From: Dendrolimus kikuchii
Lineage: Eukaryota; Arthropoda; Insecta; Lepidoptera; Lasiocampidae
Assembly (NCBI GenBank): GCA_019925095.2
Contig: CM034391.1
Span: 4,739,051 to 4,803,050, forward strand
DNA: 64,000 nucleotides
Direction of reading: 5' to 3'
Part shown: piece after piece, positions 42,251 through 52,804 of the stretch
Layout of the letters: each line of letters opens with the position of its first letter
Numbering within the stretch: position 1 is the first letter of the stretch
Made by a program: the position numbers and the translations under genes
The notes under the pieces: model-generated
Database searches by the model: none
What the model saw: only the letters and a program-made list of their open reading frames with translations
Told to the model about the DNA's origin: nothing

Positions 42251-42837
42251 GTTGCTAGCCGCTTTGTCTAATTTTAACAATATCGAAATATATAAGACCG
42301 GATCGTGATTGATAATTTAAAATTAAGAAAATAAGATAAAAATAAAAATATCCATACAGGAAATTTTGGTCATGACCGAGATTATTTGAATCAAGGTCTG
42401 TTTGAAAGTAGACATCAGAAATTAATTATTATAGCTTTAAAAGGCTATTTAGACAATTAGTGTAAGAAGATACTTTCTATTCTGAGAAATGAACGTAAGA
42501 TTATTTAGCAATACTAGCTACGATGTTACAGGAGGGTTCAAAGTTATTTCTAGTACTCGCACTAAGTCTCTACAGAGCCTGTGAGACGGACCATAGTGGA
42601 GTTCGCTTTGGTCTTGAACGAATTTCTTACTCCCATCATGTATTATTAGAATTAACAAGTTAATGTGTATTAGCTAAGTGATATGGCTTGATTATTATGA
42701 ATTAACCTTCATAAAGTGCATTCTATTACTAAAGAATTGCGAATTCTTCATTAGATATAATAATAATCAATGAAGATTTTATATTAACCCCTAATAATGT
42801 AATAACTAATGAAATACTAAAAACAAACTAAGTTAAT
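42251..42837. other. No feature seen
   Basis: AT-rich, no content recognised. Confidence 0.3.
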
Positions 42838-42841
42838 ATAT

Positions 42842-43347
42842 TGTTGCAACTCAGGTCCCGACAAAAACAAAATCCACCTGCATATCTGAAAGAAAGCACA
42901 TTTATTACCCGTCGGCATTTGCACTAATAACATTGAAATTATTTTATAGTCGTCTTCTTTTGTTTACTTATTGGCATACGGCCTATTGTTGTATTGTAAT
43001 CATTAACCAGGTGTTGCGGATTTTAACGTAAAAACTGATTCTAAGAAATTCGGTCCACGTTGCCGAGCGGACATATTACATTTATGCAGTATAAAACAAT
43101 GGCCCGATTGAGGGAGGAGTTAGTCGAGCGAGAATCACGAGCGAAGCGAGACGTGTGTACTACAATCGGGAATCTAATAAGTGACGGACTTTGCGCGTTC
43201 TATTGAATTACGACCTTCTGCATTACCTACGTTTGGACTTGTTGTGTTCGGTTATATTTGTACCTGTATTATACGTGTTTGCATAATACTAATAAACACT
43301 ATAGTAATTCTAACGGCATTTTAATTCGAGTATCGCGAATCGTAACA
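42842..43347 (+). mobile_element. Solo LTR, full length (506 bp)
   Basis: Begins TGTTGCAACTC and ends CGTAACA. A TATA box (TATAAAA, about 43090) is followed about 200 bp later by AATAAA (43291), the order expected of U3, R and U5. The left flank is ATAT; the right flank reads GTGT, so the duplication is either diverged or lost by recombination. No internal coding region adjoins it. Confidence 0.7.
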
Positions 43348-44253
43348 GTGTTAATAAGTCACCCCTAATGCACGTATATTTTTATCATCTCTCGAAATAT
43401 TGTAGCCTTCTTAATTTTATTTGAATACCTATAGCAGGTCATGACGTTATATTTGTAATGCGTCAAATAGCTCATAATTTTGTTTAAACATTACTTACAA
43501 TTATGTTCATGTGATATTTTAAAAGTATTATGACATTAAAGTATATTAATTCCCACTCCATATTTAAATTATTTTTAGAAATTATTGTAATATAATTATG
43601 TGTCGTCAATCCAATTAACTAGTCTGACCATGAATAATATTATAAATACGAATTTGAGTTGCGTATCACTTCACTAAGCAGTGTTGAAGCTGTATTATAT
43701 ATACATTAAAGTCACGTTTATAGTAATACTAAATCTTAGCAACTACAGAGAGCCTTAATCAATAGAAATTACTTGATAGAGAAACGGCAGCAAAAAATTA
43801 TCCTTACTTTCATCTACTTTCACTTCCATTGTTTGTTTAATATATTTAACTATGTTATGAATCATATGATGACTTTATATTTTGATTTGACACTTAATTA
43901 GAAGATTTATACAATGTTTGCTGAGATGACGTCGTGTTGTTTAGGTCATGTTTCTTTTTTTCTTCTTCAAATACATTTGACTTTGCACGATTTGTGTTTC
44001 CAGCCAGTTAGTACAGCACAAGTAGTCATAGATTAGTGTCTGCGATAAACAGAACTTTTTCATGCATTACAACTTCATTTTATTACTACATAATATTGTT
44101 ATAAATCACACATGTCACCCGCCTTACATACGTCTAACATAAATATTACAAATAAATAATATATATAAATTAAGTACATAAAATATGCATTCGCAAAAGA
44201 CTTTAAATTTAATATAAAAACAAAACAATTAGTTTTAAATATAATTAATATAA
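43348..44253. other. No feature seen
   Basis: About 900 bp of AT-rich DNA; AATATTATAAATACGAATTTG near 43635 may be a head of repeat M. Confidence 0.3.
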
Positions 44254-44447
44254 TAATATATAATTGTAGCGGAGGGTGATGTCAGGAGCCTTAAGAACAG
44301 ACGAGCGTGCATGACAAAAGTTATGAATGTCAAAGAAGCAAGTGAGGTGTGTAAGAATGGGCCTAAATGGCGCTCTGTTGTTCGTGCCTACCCCGCAAGG
44401 GAACTGGCGTGAAGTTATGTATGTATGTATGTAATATATAATTGTAG
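44254..44447 (+). mobile_element. RTE-C LINE end, copy 5, with 16-bp TSD
   Basis: TAATATATAATTGTAG at 44254-44269 and 44432-44447 flanks a 162-bp insert encoding the last part of the ORF ([20 protein letters not shown] to YPARELA) and a (TATG)n tail. Confidence 0.85.
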
Positions 44448-44664
44448 TAAGATTCTTAAGTTAGAATTCAAAAATGTAGTATAAAAGTTAATTAATAGAT
44501 ATAAAATTAGTAATCATACAACAATAGATATAAGTTTTGAAAATAGAAAAAAAAAGAATGTATGACTCTGCCCTGATCCAAGATAGAGGAGTAGCCGTTA
44601 TACTTACACTAAAAAACTAGTTTAGTACGTATGTTTTATATATAGGTTTTAAAGTAATCTTCAA
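44448..44664. other. No feature seen
   Basis: Short unassigned AT-rich stretch. Confidence 0.3.
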
Positions 44665-44925
44665 ACAAATAGCCAGGTGAAAGGTATTTAACCGTCTGGA
44701 TGGCTACCACCACTAGTCCAGAGTATGCCGTCATACCGTCTCGAGTTGTGTGCCGGCATTAGTAGCTAAGTTTCAGACATCCCCCCCCCCCCTCCTCTTC
44801 TTTGAGGCCAGCAGTGCATTGGTAGCGTCTTTGTTTCAGAAAATATTCATAAGCGATGGTAACCACTTTCCATCAGGTGGGCCCTCAGCCTGTCGCTTTA
44901 CTCGAGCAAAAAAAATATTGACACG
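44665..44925 (+). mobile_element. SINE-A variant, 5'-truncated
   Basis: It starts in the CCAGGTGAAAGGTATTTAACC block. It has a run of C after CAGACAT and ends TGTCGCTTTACTCGAGC with an A-run, a tail slightly different from the main group. Confidence 0.6.
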
Positions 44926-45220
44926 AGTCAACCTTTATAAATTCAATAATTCTTTTTGTAGGTTGAATAATGTCTATATATCGACAGCATCAAAACCATT
45001 TTATATTTAAATGCATTTTAATGATTGTTGTATTAACTTAATTACAAACTTAAATATATACATACTTATATATATACTTCCTCACACACCCTCTCACATA
45101 CACTCAAACACACTATCTACACACAAAGAGAGGACACGTCTTAACTCTTATAAACTTTTTTATTGTTGTATACAATACGAGACTTTCAACACAAACACAG
45201 TTCTTGTGTAAAAATAATCA
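44926..45220. other. No feature seen
   Basis: AC/AT-rich sequence with CACACACC-type runs; the last part may be remnant G sequence interrupted by the LTR that follows. Confidence 0.3.
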
Positions 45221-45724
45221 ATATTATTACGACCTAGACGCCGACAAAGACAAATTCACACCTGCATACCTGTAGAAACACATTTTATTACCTTTCGGCA
45301 TTAGGATTTCTTTTGTTTACTTTGTGTTTAAAATTTGTGATTAGAAAACATCCCATTTTGTATTGTTATCTTTTATGGCAGTCATTAGCCAGGTGTGTCG
45401 GATTTAAAGTACAAACTGATTCTAGGAAATTCGGTCCACGCGGCCGGGTAGACATATTGCATCTGTGCAGTATAAAGCAACGCCTCGATTGACGGACGAG
45501 GCAGTCAAGTGATAACCACGAGCGAAGCAAGACATGTGTACATTCGGTAATATATTTAGTGACGGACTTTGCGCGTATTACTGAATTACAACCTTCTGCA
45601 TTACGTTTGGATTTGTTGTGTTCGGTTATATTTGTACCTGTGTTATACGTGTTTGTATAGTTCTAATAAACCCTATAATAATTCCAACGGCATTTCAATT
45701 CGAGTCTCGCTCTTGTAACAATAT
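45221..45724 (+). mobile_element. Solo LTR (496 bp) with ATAT duplication, inserted in a G element
   Basis: The LTR 45225-45720 ends in CTTGTAACA and is flanked by ATAT on both sides. TATA box TATAAAG at 45471, AATAAA at 45665. The sequence right after it continues a G retroposon at its CAATATCCTAC site, so the LTR used the ATAT of that element. A 4-bp ATAT target is known for 17.6/297-type gypsy elements, so a gypsy-group origin is inferred. Confidence 0.75.
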
Positions 45725-45822
45725 CTTACAACTAGTGCTCATTTTTTATGAATAGTATACTCATACATTTTCTGGAAAATAACACAACAAAACATCACTC
45801 CTTAAGTTGCCGCCAGAAACTC
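45721..45822 (-). mobile_element. Retroposon G, 5' part (copy 7)
   Basis: ATATCTTACAACTAGTGCTC through GAAAATAACACAAC to GTTGCCGCCAGAAACTCC, with the GGCGGGAA motif mutated. Confidence 0.55.
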
Positions 45823-45881
45823 CTCGATTCCTTTTGACTTTGTATCTTAATTTTATGAATTTGTGACATACATAATACAAA

Positions 45882-46170
45882 TAAGTCGTGGTAACGTAAT
45901 GGCAAGCGCACCCGTCCCGGACTCAAAGGGCGCGGATTTAATTCTGGCTGGAACGCATGCACCACTTGGCAGTTTTCTGACCTAATATGCATATTGTTAT
46001 ACATTACCACGCGCTAAGAACGGCGAAGGAAAACATCGTGATGTAACCTGCACATCGAGATAACCGATGTGTCAAACCTGCCAAGCCGTCTTGGACAAGC
46101 GTGATGGGTACACTGTCCGTTCCCCTATAATGGGAGGCTCGAGCCCAGCAGTGGGACATTTGTAGGCTGT
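45882..46170 (+). mobile_element. SINE-B copy
   Basis: From AAGTCGTGGTAACGTAATGG to AGCCCAGCAGTGGGACATTT. The A box is changed (TAACGTAATGG) and the B-box region reads GATTTAATTC, so it is unlikely to be transcribed. Confidence 0.75.
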
Positions 46171-46171
46171 T

Positions 46172-46631
46172 ATTGACTCGAAAAAAAATGCCGCTGGAAA
46201 TACTATAAAATTTATTAAAACTATACAAACACGTATACTACAGGTACAAATATAACTGAACACAATCAGTTCAAACGTAATGCGCGATTCAATAACACGC
46301 GCAAAGTCCGTCACTATATAGGTTAATAGGTTATCGAATGTACACAAGTCTTGATCGTGGTTCTCGCTAGACTCCCCTCTCTCCATCCTGCCGTAGTTTT
46401 ATACTTCACAAATACAAGTGTGCCCGCCCGTATCGTCGACTTAATTTCCTAGAAATCGTAATCCGCACACCTGGTTAATTATACAAGAGTACAATAGGCT
46501 GTTCTCCATAATAACCAATGAATAAGTAAACAAAAGGAGACAATCATAAAGGTATTACAATTGGTTCAAATGCCGACAGGTAATAGCGTGCTTCGTGGAA
46601 TTTGTCTTTGCCGGGGGGCTAAGTTGTAACA
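46172..46631 (-). mobile_element. Solo LTR (minus strand)
   Basis: Complement of the LTR family, from TGACTCGAAAAAAAATGCC to GCTAAGTTGTAACA. ATAT follows at 46632-46635. The other boundary is blurred by the adjoining SINE-B tail. Confidence 0.7.
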
Positions 46632-46834
46632 ATATTAATAAGTGTCTTTACCTACTACAAATGTATTGACATATACAAATTCTTGAATTATACGCATAAA
46701 TAATTTATACGTACTAAACCAGTTACTGTTAAAAGGTATAAGGATTCGAGTTTATTGATATAGTGGGTGGTATAATTAACACAATATGCGTCGAAAACAA
46801 AGTTTGTTTTTAGAATTCCGTAGCAAACATGGGA
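46632..46834. other. No feature seen
   Basis: Short unassigned stretch. Confidence 0.3.
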
Positions 46835-47152
46835 CCTTTATCCGTGCAGGAACGGAGAAAGAATACAATTTCCTGCGGTCGGGCGCCCTGTCGTAAGAGG
46901 CGACTTAACAACCCAAAGCCAGGTGGTAGGGCATTTGCCCGACTGAATGGCTACCACCCCTGGTCTAAGGTATGTCGCCATAATAACCTTGAGTTGTGTT
47001 CCGGCAATAGTGACCAAGTTCCAATCTCCCGTAAGAGAGCAGCAGCGCATTTGTAGCACCTTTGGTGTTGCAAATGTCCATAGGCGATGGCAACCGCTTT
47101 ACATCAAGTGGGCCGTCTGCCTATCTGCTGAACTCATACAATAAAAAAAAAA
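46835..47152 (+). mobile_element. SINE-A copy, full length
   Basis: From CTTTATCCGTGCAGGAACGG to ACTCATACAATAAAAAAAAA. Confidence 0.8.
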
Positions 47153-47280
47153 TATTTTTACACTGTTTACATAAAAACTTAAAAGGAACCTAAACCCCAA
47201 TTTTATCTGACTTGGCCTTAAAGATTTTTTTTAAATAGTTGCTTGAGTGATATAGTGCTGTTTTACTATGGGGAGTGAAC

Positions 47281-47595
47281 CGAGGAACAGTCTAGAATGA
47301 AGCCTTAGTCTTCTGGCTACCATCGTACCGCTCGCCATCCTCTGGGCGTTTATCCCCAATTTCTCAAGGCATTAATACCTCGTGTCTCATAACGGTTCCC
47401 AAGAACATTTCGCTTGCGCACCGTTGAGTTTTGGAACGCGCCTAGCACAGGGTTTCCCTGAGTACTACCATATGGAGTTTTTTTTAAGGGTGTTATTAAA
47501 TTTCTTCGAGGTCGGCAGCACTTTGGTTGCGCCTATGGCGTTGCGAATGTCCATAGGCGACGATAACCGCTTTCCATACACTTCACATTTTTAAT
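47281..47595 (+). pseudogene. LINE-T C-terminus and 3' tail (copy 1)
   Basis: Translated pieces in order: ARHPLGVYPQFLKALIP, FPRTFRLRTVEFWNAP, then after a frameshift GFPEYYHMEFFLRVLLNFFE. The last 60 bp are GGCGTTGCGAATGTCCATAG, GCGACGATAACCGC, TTTCCAT. The peptide fits the end of a CR1/Jockey-type ORF2 and parallels 31272-31545. The tail equals the SINE-A tail. Confidence 0.6.
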
Positions 47596-47990
47596 AAAAA
47601 TAAAAAAAATATCAAAAAGAGAGCTGCAGGATTTATAGCGCTCTCTAATAGTAGTAACAAAATGATATTTGCTAGACCTTGAAATAATGTGCTTAAACTT
47701 TATAATAAAACAATCATCTAGACTTGAAAGCCCGTTCTTAAAATTTCCACGGCGAGGCAAATCGCAATTATCTAGACAAAATGATGACGTAAATAGTTGG
47801 CAAAAAATCAATAAACCTCTTGTTATTCAATACTACGTTAGTTACTTGGAACTAATTGGAAACGCGCGGTAGAAACGCCTAGGTAATTTTAATATTTCTT
47901 AGATATGATTATAATAAAAAAGCGTTTTGTTGCCATCGTTGAATAAACAGATTAATTAATTCAAATATATGTATTTTATAGCATTCATTA
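47596..47990. other. No feature seen
   Basis: No content recognised. Confidence 0.3.
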
Positions 47991-48275
47991 TCTTTGCAGG
48001 AATAGATAAAGATTACAATTTCCTGCGGCCAGGTGGCTTGTCGTACGAGGCGACAAAACAACCCACATACAGGTTGTAGGGTGTATGTCCGTATGGATGT
48101 CTACCACCCTCGGTTTAGAGTATGCCCTTAGAACAATTCGGTGTTAGTAACCAGGTTCCAACGTCCCTTAAGAGAGCAGCAGCGCATTTGTAGCACCTTT
48201 GGTGTCGCAAACGTCTATAGGCGATGGTAAAACCGCTTTCCATTGCATGACTGACGAACCTAAACAATAAAAATA
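47991..48275 (+). mobile_element. SINE-A copy, diverged
   Basis: From TCTTTGCAGGAATAGATAAAG to GACGAACCTAAACAATAAAA. The blocks before CAGTAGGCC-type tail are shortened. Confidence 0.7.
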
Positions 48276-48562
48276 ATATTGCATAATAAACTTAACAAGT
48301 TAATAAAACAAATACGGTCTTTACTGCAACAGATCTCGGCAGAGTAGGGTTACTTAGTTACTTAATTTTTAAAAACGAATATTTGAGGAAAAATTCATAG
48401 TTTTTTTAATATACATAAAACAAAAATAGCTGAAATTTGCAAAATAATGACTATGTTGGAAATCCCAAAAATAAATTTATAATAAAAAATAATCATACCA
48501 AAAATAAAAGTTTAAATTTTAAAACTAAAAATATACTGTACATACAAATTATTCTAGAAAAT
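48276..48562. other. No feature seen
   Basis: AT-rich, no content recognised. Confidence 0.3.
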
Positions 48563-48650
48563 ATAATGTCAGATCGTTGCCAGTTGGGAACGTTCCCAAA
48601 AGACTTACCGCATTGCCTGGTTGGACATCGACGTTTATGCGTTGCCTAAG
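48563..48650 (-). pseudogene. REL-H end, copy 6 (short)
   Basis: The minus strand reads QPGNAVSLLGTFPTGNDLT, the counterpart of QRGNAASLLSTLPVGNDLL in copy 2. Only the last 30 codons remain. Confidence 0.55.
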
Positions 48651-48858
48651 GTATAAACCACAGCATACATATTATGACTACATATATACCTCTTTAGTTA
48701 TGATTAAATTCTTAAACCCGTAACACGCAATATTACTATAGTGTAGGTATTCTGGTAAGTAAGAACAGAGCTGAATGCTAACAACATTTTTGACTTACAT
48801 ACATAAAAGTAATGAGTATTATTGCTGATGTGTCTTATTATGTCAGTTAAGTTTCTAG

Positions 48859-49187
48859 ACATATAGAAGCTGCTCATAGGAAAGGAATGCTCCGGTGGTT
48901 CGGGCATGTGGAAAGAATGCATGATGAAAGAATGACTAAACAGATATACAATGCAAAAGTGGATGGATGCAGAAGTCGTGGAAGGCCACGACACACCTTC
49001 CATGATCAAATTGATCGTGTACTAGCAGAAGGTGATGTCAGGAGCCTTAAGAACAGACGAGCTTGCATGACAAGAGTTATGAATGTCAAAGAGGCAAGTG
49101 AGGTGTGTAAGAATAAGCCTAAATGGCACTCTGTTGTTGGTGCCTACCCCGCAAGGGAACTGGCGTGAAGTTGAAGTACATATAGAA
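48859..49187 (+). mobile_element. RTE-C LINE end, copy 6
   Basis: An open frame from GMLRWFGHVERMHDERMTKQ to YPARELA and stop. ACATATAGAA occurs at 48859-48868 and 49178-49187 but is separated from the insert by about ten bases on the left, so it is a possible, not certain, target duplication. The (TATG)n tail is lost. Confidence 0.75.
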
Positions 49188-49534
49188 ATCTTCTGTTTTC
49201 GGTAGCTATCGCAAAATATGAATAATACGAAAATGTTCTAAGAATTATAAGTGGTCGGTTTACCGTCAAAATAGGAAAACAGAAAGAAAAATTAAAAACT
49301 GTGCTGTATATTCATATAATTCTTACTATTTTTAATAATTATTCAAAACTATCATCATAAATACATTATTTTCCCTTTCATTGTGAATATATGTACACTA
49401 TATAAAAACAGAGTTCAGTCCAAAAATTACAGACATCAGTGAACATTTACTTACTAATTTTATTTGTCACCAAGCCAATTGATTGCTTACCATGGCAACG
49501 CATTCCAGGTCTTTAGTTAAATAAATGACCTATA
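49188..49534. other. No feature seen
   Basis: No content recognised. Confidence 0.3.
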
Positions 49535-49645
49535 GAAGTTTTTAGCGGGAACTTGAAGAGTGATATTCTCCTGTGCAGTTTTATTTTAAAAAATAGTATG
49601 AAAGTGCTTAATAGTGAAAAATAGTTGTAAGATATTAATTATATT
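49535..49645 (+). mobile_element. Retroposon G, 5' part (copy 8)
   Basis: GAAGTTTTTAGCGGGAACTTG through CCTGTGCAGTTTTATTTT to AGTTGTAAGATATTAAT. The motif is TTTTTAGCGGGAAC, one base from the family form. Confidence 0.55.
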
Positions 49646-49859
49646 AACAAAGAATTGTATCTTTATTTTGAAAAGCTCAAGTGTTTTTATTTACCTTGTT
49701 TGACTTCAGTCAAATATCTTCAATAATTTCATTAAAGCTTTTATATGATGATTATTCTAAAACTTGAAAATTTTTGACACTAGTTAAATACAGAAGCTAT
49801 ACAGAGCTAATTTTAAAAAAAGAAGAAATAATCCACCAGTATTTTTTTAAATATTCGAC

Positions 49860-50065
49860 AGACAAACACACACATTATACATATCCCCAAGCAGTGACGT
49901 TTGTGTTATACAACAGACCACTCTTGGGTCGGTCTCAGATACCCAAATAACGGTAGTTTCGTGTACAAAATTTACCATGCTAGGAATATAACCCTGAACC
50001 TCCGCGCTACAATGAGGTAAGCCGGTAAAGGCTTAGCTTAATCAACCACAGAGGCTGACAGTATT
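49860..50065 (-). mobile_element. SINE-L, decayed
   Basis: Complement of SINE-L from the tail CGACAGACAAACACACAC to the head (CACAGAGGC). The A-box region is TGGTTGATTAAG and the B box is lost, so the head is degraded. Confidence 0.6.
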
Positions 50066-50203
50066 GCCCACTGATCAGCCGACACTATGTTGCCACGCCT
50101 CCGTCGCCTTGGTCCGCATGAATGGCTAGTCGCTGGCAGCCGTGACTTGTTTGTCCGTTGCCAACTTATGAGCTGTGACGTCAGCAATCAGCTAATTCAT
50201 TTA

Positions 50204-50700
50204 TAGTACATTATGGTACTAGTGTGTAACATTGGTGATTACCGCCGAGGCGCCATTGAGACTCGAGCCGTAGGCGAGGGTCTTAAGAGAGCCGAGGACG
50301 GTAATCATCAATACACACGTGTATCATACGACGTTTTTCAACACACTTGTGAATAAAATAACAACAAAAACTCATTTTATTTAGTAGATAAAAAAAAGTT
50401 ATATATGAGTGAAAGTTTTATTTATTAAACACGTACGAGTTAAAATTATCTATTTAAATAAGAAGTTGCATGAAATGAGCAAGCAATAGGAACATTAATT
50501 TATTTGTTCTATAGAACACGATCTTTTTTTTAAATAAAAACTTTTTTAAGAACAAAGCAACTCAACCAATAAAATTAAAAAAAAATCTATAACTCACTAG
50601 TGAGTTATAATGTTTTTTACTCACAGTTTGATAATGGGTGTCATTCTGTGCCTAATTGCGGTGACCATAGAGCCACTTTATGAGCAAGTGTGTTGAAAAA
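50204..50700 (-). mobile_element. Non-autonomous element K, copy 2 (inverted)
   Basis: Inverted counterpart of 9456-9956 at near-identity: palindromic TAGTACATTATGGTACTA at the left end, the GC-rich GGTGATTACCGCCGAGGCGC core, then the CAACACACTTG / CAAGTGTGTTG pair. Confidence 0.6.
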
Positions 50701-50880
50701 TTATTTACTGAACAAATATTAAAATATCTGGAAATGGTTTAAAAGATAAACAACTTATTCATCCTCATTTTACTGTGGAACTTTTGGTCCAATGTTTTAT
50801 GCGTGTAATGAGGTGAATTGAATGGGACAGCTATAACATCTATAGTGAAATATTTATAAGGAAACAAAATACACACGTAC

Positions 50881-51862
50881 TAAAAATTATACAAAATTAT
50901 TGGGCATTTGTGTCAAAATATAATTACAATGGTCGGTTAAACAGTCGTGGTAGCGTAATGGCTAGCGCATGCGTCCCTAACTCAAAGGACGCGGGTTCGA
51001 ATCCTATCCGGAAGGCCCAGTCCGCCGTACACAACGCGGTGCTGGTACCTACGCTCACGTATGGAAGCGAGAGTTGGGTATGGAAGAAAGAGCATGAAAG
51101 TAGAGTAAACGCGGTCGAGATGCGAGCACTGCGCAAAATCTGCGGAGTGACGCTCGCGGACCGCGTTCGTAATACCGAAGTAAGAAAGAGAGTTGGTCTG
51201 AAAGAGAGTGTCGGGGTGAAGGTAAGGAAAGGAATGCTCCGGTGGTTCGGGCATGTGGAAAGAATGCATGATGAAAGAATGACTAAACAGATATACAATG
51301 CAAAAGTGGATGGATGCAGAAGTCGTGGAAGGCCACGACACACCTTCCATGATCAAATTGATCGTGTACTAGCAGAAGGTGATGTCAGGAGCCTTAAGAA
51401 CAGACGAGCGTGCATGACAAGAGTTATGAATGTCAAAGAGGCAAGTGAGGTGTGTAAGAATAAGCCTAAATGGCACTCTGTTGTTCGTGCCTACCCCGCA
51501 AGGGAACTGGCGTGAAGTTATGTATGTATGTAAAAATTATACAAAATTATTGGGCATTTGTGTCAAAATATAATTACAATGGTCGGTTAAACAGTCGTGG
51601 TAGCGTAATGGCTAGCGCATGCGTCCCTAACTCAAAGGACGCGGGTTCGAATCCTATCCGGAACGCATGCACCACTTAGGCAGTGCATGTACATATTGTT
51701 ACAATTATCACGTACTAACAACGGTGAAGGAAAACATCGTTATGAAACCTGCACATCGAGATAACCGATCTGGTAAACTTACCAAGCCGTTTTGGACAAG
51801 GTGTTCGTTCCCCTGTAGTGGGAGGCCCGAGCCCAGCAGTGGGACGTTTAGGGGCCATTATT
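50881..51862 (+). mobile_element. SINE-B with an RTE-C inserted just after its B box
   Basis: The SINE head (A box TAGCGTAATGG, B box GGTTCGAATCC, both canonical) appears at 50942-51013 and again at 51592-51663. The body and tail follow only the second copy, ending GAGCCCAGCAGTGGGACG at about 51843. The first head is therefore part of the 133-bp target duplication of the RTE-C insert, not an independent SINE. Confidence 0.85.
51014..51530 (+). mobile_element. RTE-C LINE, longest copy (copy 7), 517 bp, 133-bp TSD
   Basis: The insert is bounded by identical 133-bp repeats, 50881-51013 and 51531-51663. Its frame is open from QSAVHNAVLVPTLTYGSESW through AVEMRALRKICGVTLADRVR, RWFGHVERM and RSRGRPRHTFHDQIDRVLAE to YPARELA and stop at 51513-51515. 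YGSE-W, LRKI-G and RWFGHV-RM with GRP are the hallmarks of the region after the reverse transcriptase core in RTE-like elements. The identical flanks and open frame indicate recent insertion, but with the reverse transcriptase missing it is dead on arrival. A (TATG)n tail closes it. Confidence 0.9.
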
Positions 51863-51909
51863 TATTATAATTATATTTTTAACGTGGTACAGCCATACTG
51901 GAATCACTA

Positions 51910-52250
51910 TTAAATAAATCTATATATTAATACGTGAAACCAAAACTTTGTACCCCTTTTTACAAAAATTGCGCGGAGGGAGGAGTATGAAATTTCGCAC
52001 ACTTATAGTTTATATAGAGAAGAAATGCAGAATGCTAATATTTAAAAAAAAATATGCATAAAAATACATTAAGTAAATAAAAAAACATTACACATGCTAC
52101 CATGTATTTGACACACACACGCATATGTACTCTTTTGTTTATTGTTAAAGTCAAATTAACAGTGTTGCCTTGGCGAAATCTGTGATTATAGTAGTTAATT
52201 ATTGTGGTCTAATTTCGACCACGAGCGACCACTAGTAACCTATAAATCCA
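51910..52250 (-). repeat. Interspersed repeat O (copy 1)
   Basis: Inverted counterpart of 62632-62948: CTAGTGGTCGCTCGTGGTCG, TTCGCCAAGG, AACAATAAACAAAAGAGTA and GTGTGTCAAATACATGGTAG in the same order. Both begin at an ACTAG and end near TATTAAGA / TATTAATA. Confidence 0.6.
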
Positions 52251-52307
52251 CAATACAGACTATAGAATAATAGTCGCAGAAAATTTATTATTAGCCGAAA
52301 TGAATTT

Positions 52308-52627
52308 TTTTTTTTTTTTTATGGCAGGAGATCAGCAGACAGGCAGACGGCCCATTTGATGGAAAACGGTTACCATAGCCTATGGACATAAGCAACACCA
52401 AAAGTGCTATAAATGCGCTGCTGCTCTCTTAAAGGAGACTGGAACCTGGTCACTAACGCCGAAACACAACACAAGGTTGTTATGGCGACATACTTTAGAC
52501 CAGGGGTGGTAGCCATCCAGTCGGACAAATGCCCTACCACCTGGCTATGGGTTGTTTTGTCGCCTCTTACGACAGGCCGCCCGGCCGCAGGAAATTGTAT
52601 TCTTTCTCCGTTCCTGCACGGATAAAA
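52308..52627 (-). mobile_element. SINE-A copy, full length
   Basis: From an 18-T run at 52306 to TTCCTGCACGGATAAAA. Flanks GAAATGAAT and AAATGGAT suggest an imperfect short target duplication. Confidence 0.8.
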
Positions 52628-52718
52628 TGGATATTGAAAAGCTACCAACATGTTTTAACATTTATTACGCTATACTCCGCTTGTGAATATTTTTGAGTGT
52701 GTTAAAGAGTGAATTAAA

Positions 52719-52800
52719 ATGAGCAAAATACCGAAATCAATACGACGTAAAGTATTGTACGGTAATTTTGAAGAGATAATAGCAGAATTGGGTCCTAGGT
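52719..52800 (+). repeat. Repeat D (copy 3)
   Basis: The frame MSKIPKSIRRKVLYGNFEE then IIAELGPR matches the peptides of the D copies at 27735 and 29610. It is followed by a SINE-A remnant. Confidence 0.45.
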
Positions 52801-52804
52801 TGAC

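Noticed and set aside
50942..51013. tRNA gene
   Set aside because: A and B boxes are present, but the sequence does not fold into a tRNA with an acceptor stem and anticodon arm. It is the head of SINE-B, and this instance is just the target duplication of the RTE-C insert.
50910..51515. Host gene of 201 codons
   Set aside because: The N-terminal part is SINE-B and flanking DNA read through, and the rest is the RTE-C LINE end. No host coding sequence is involved.
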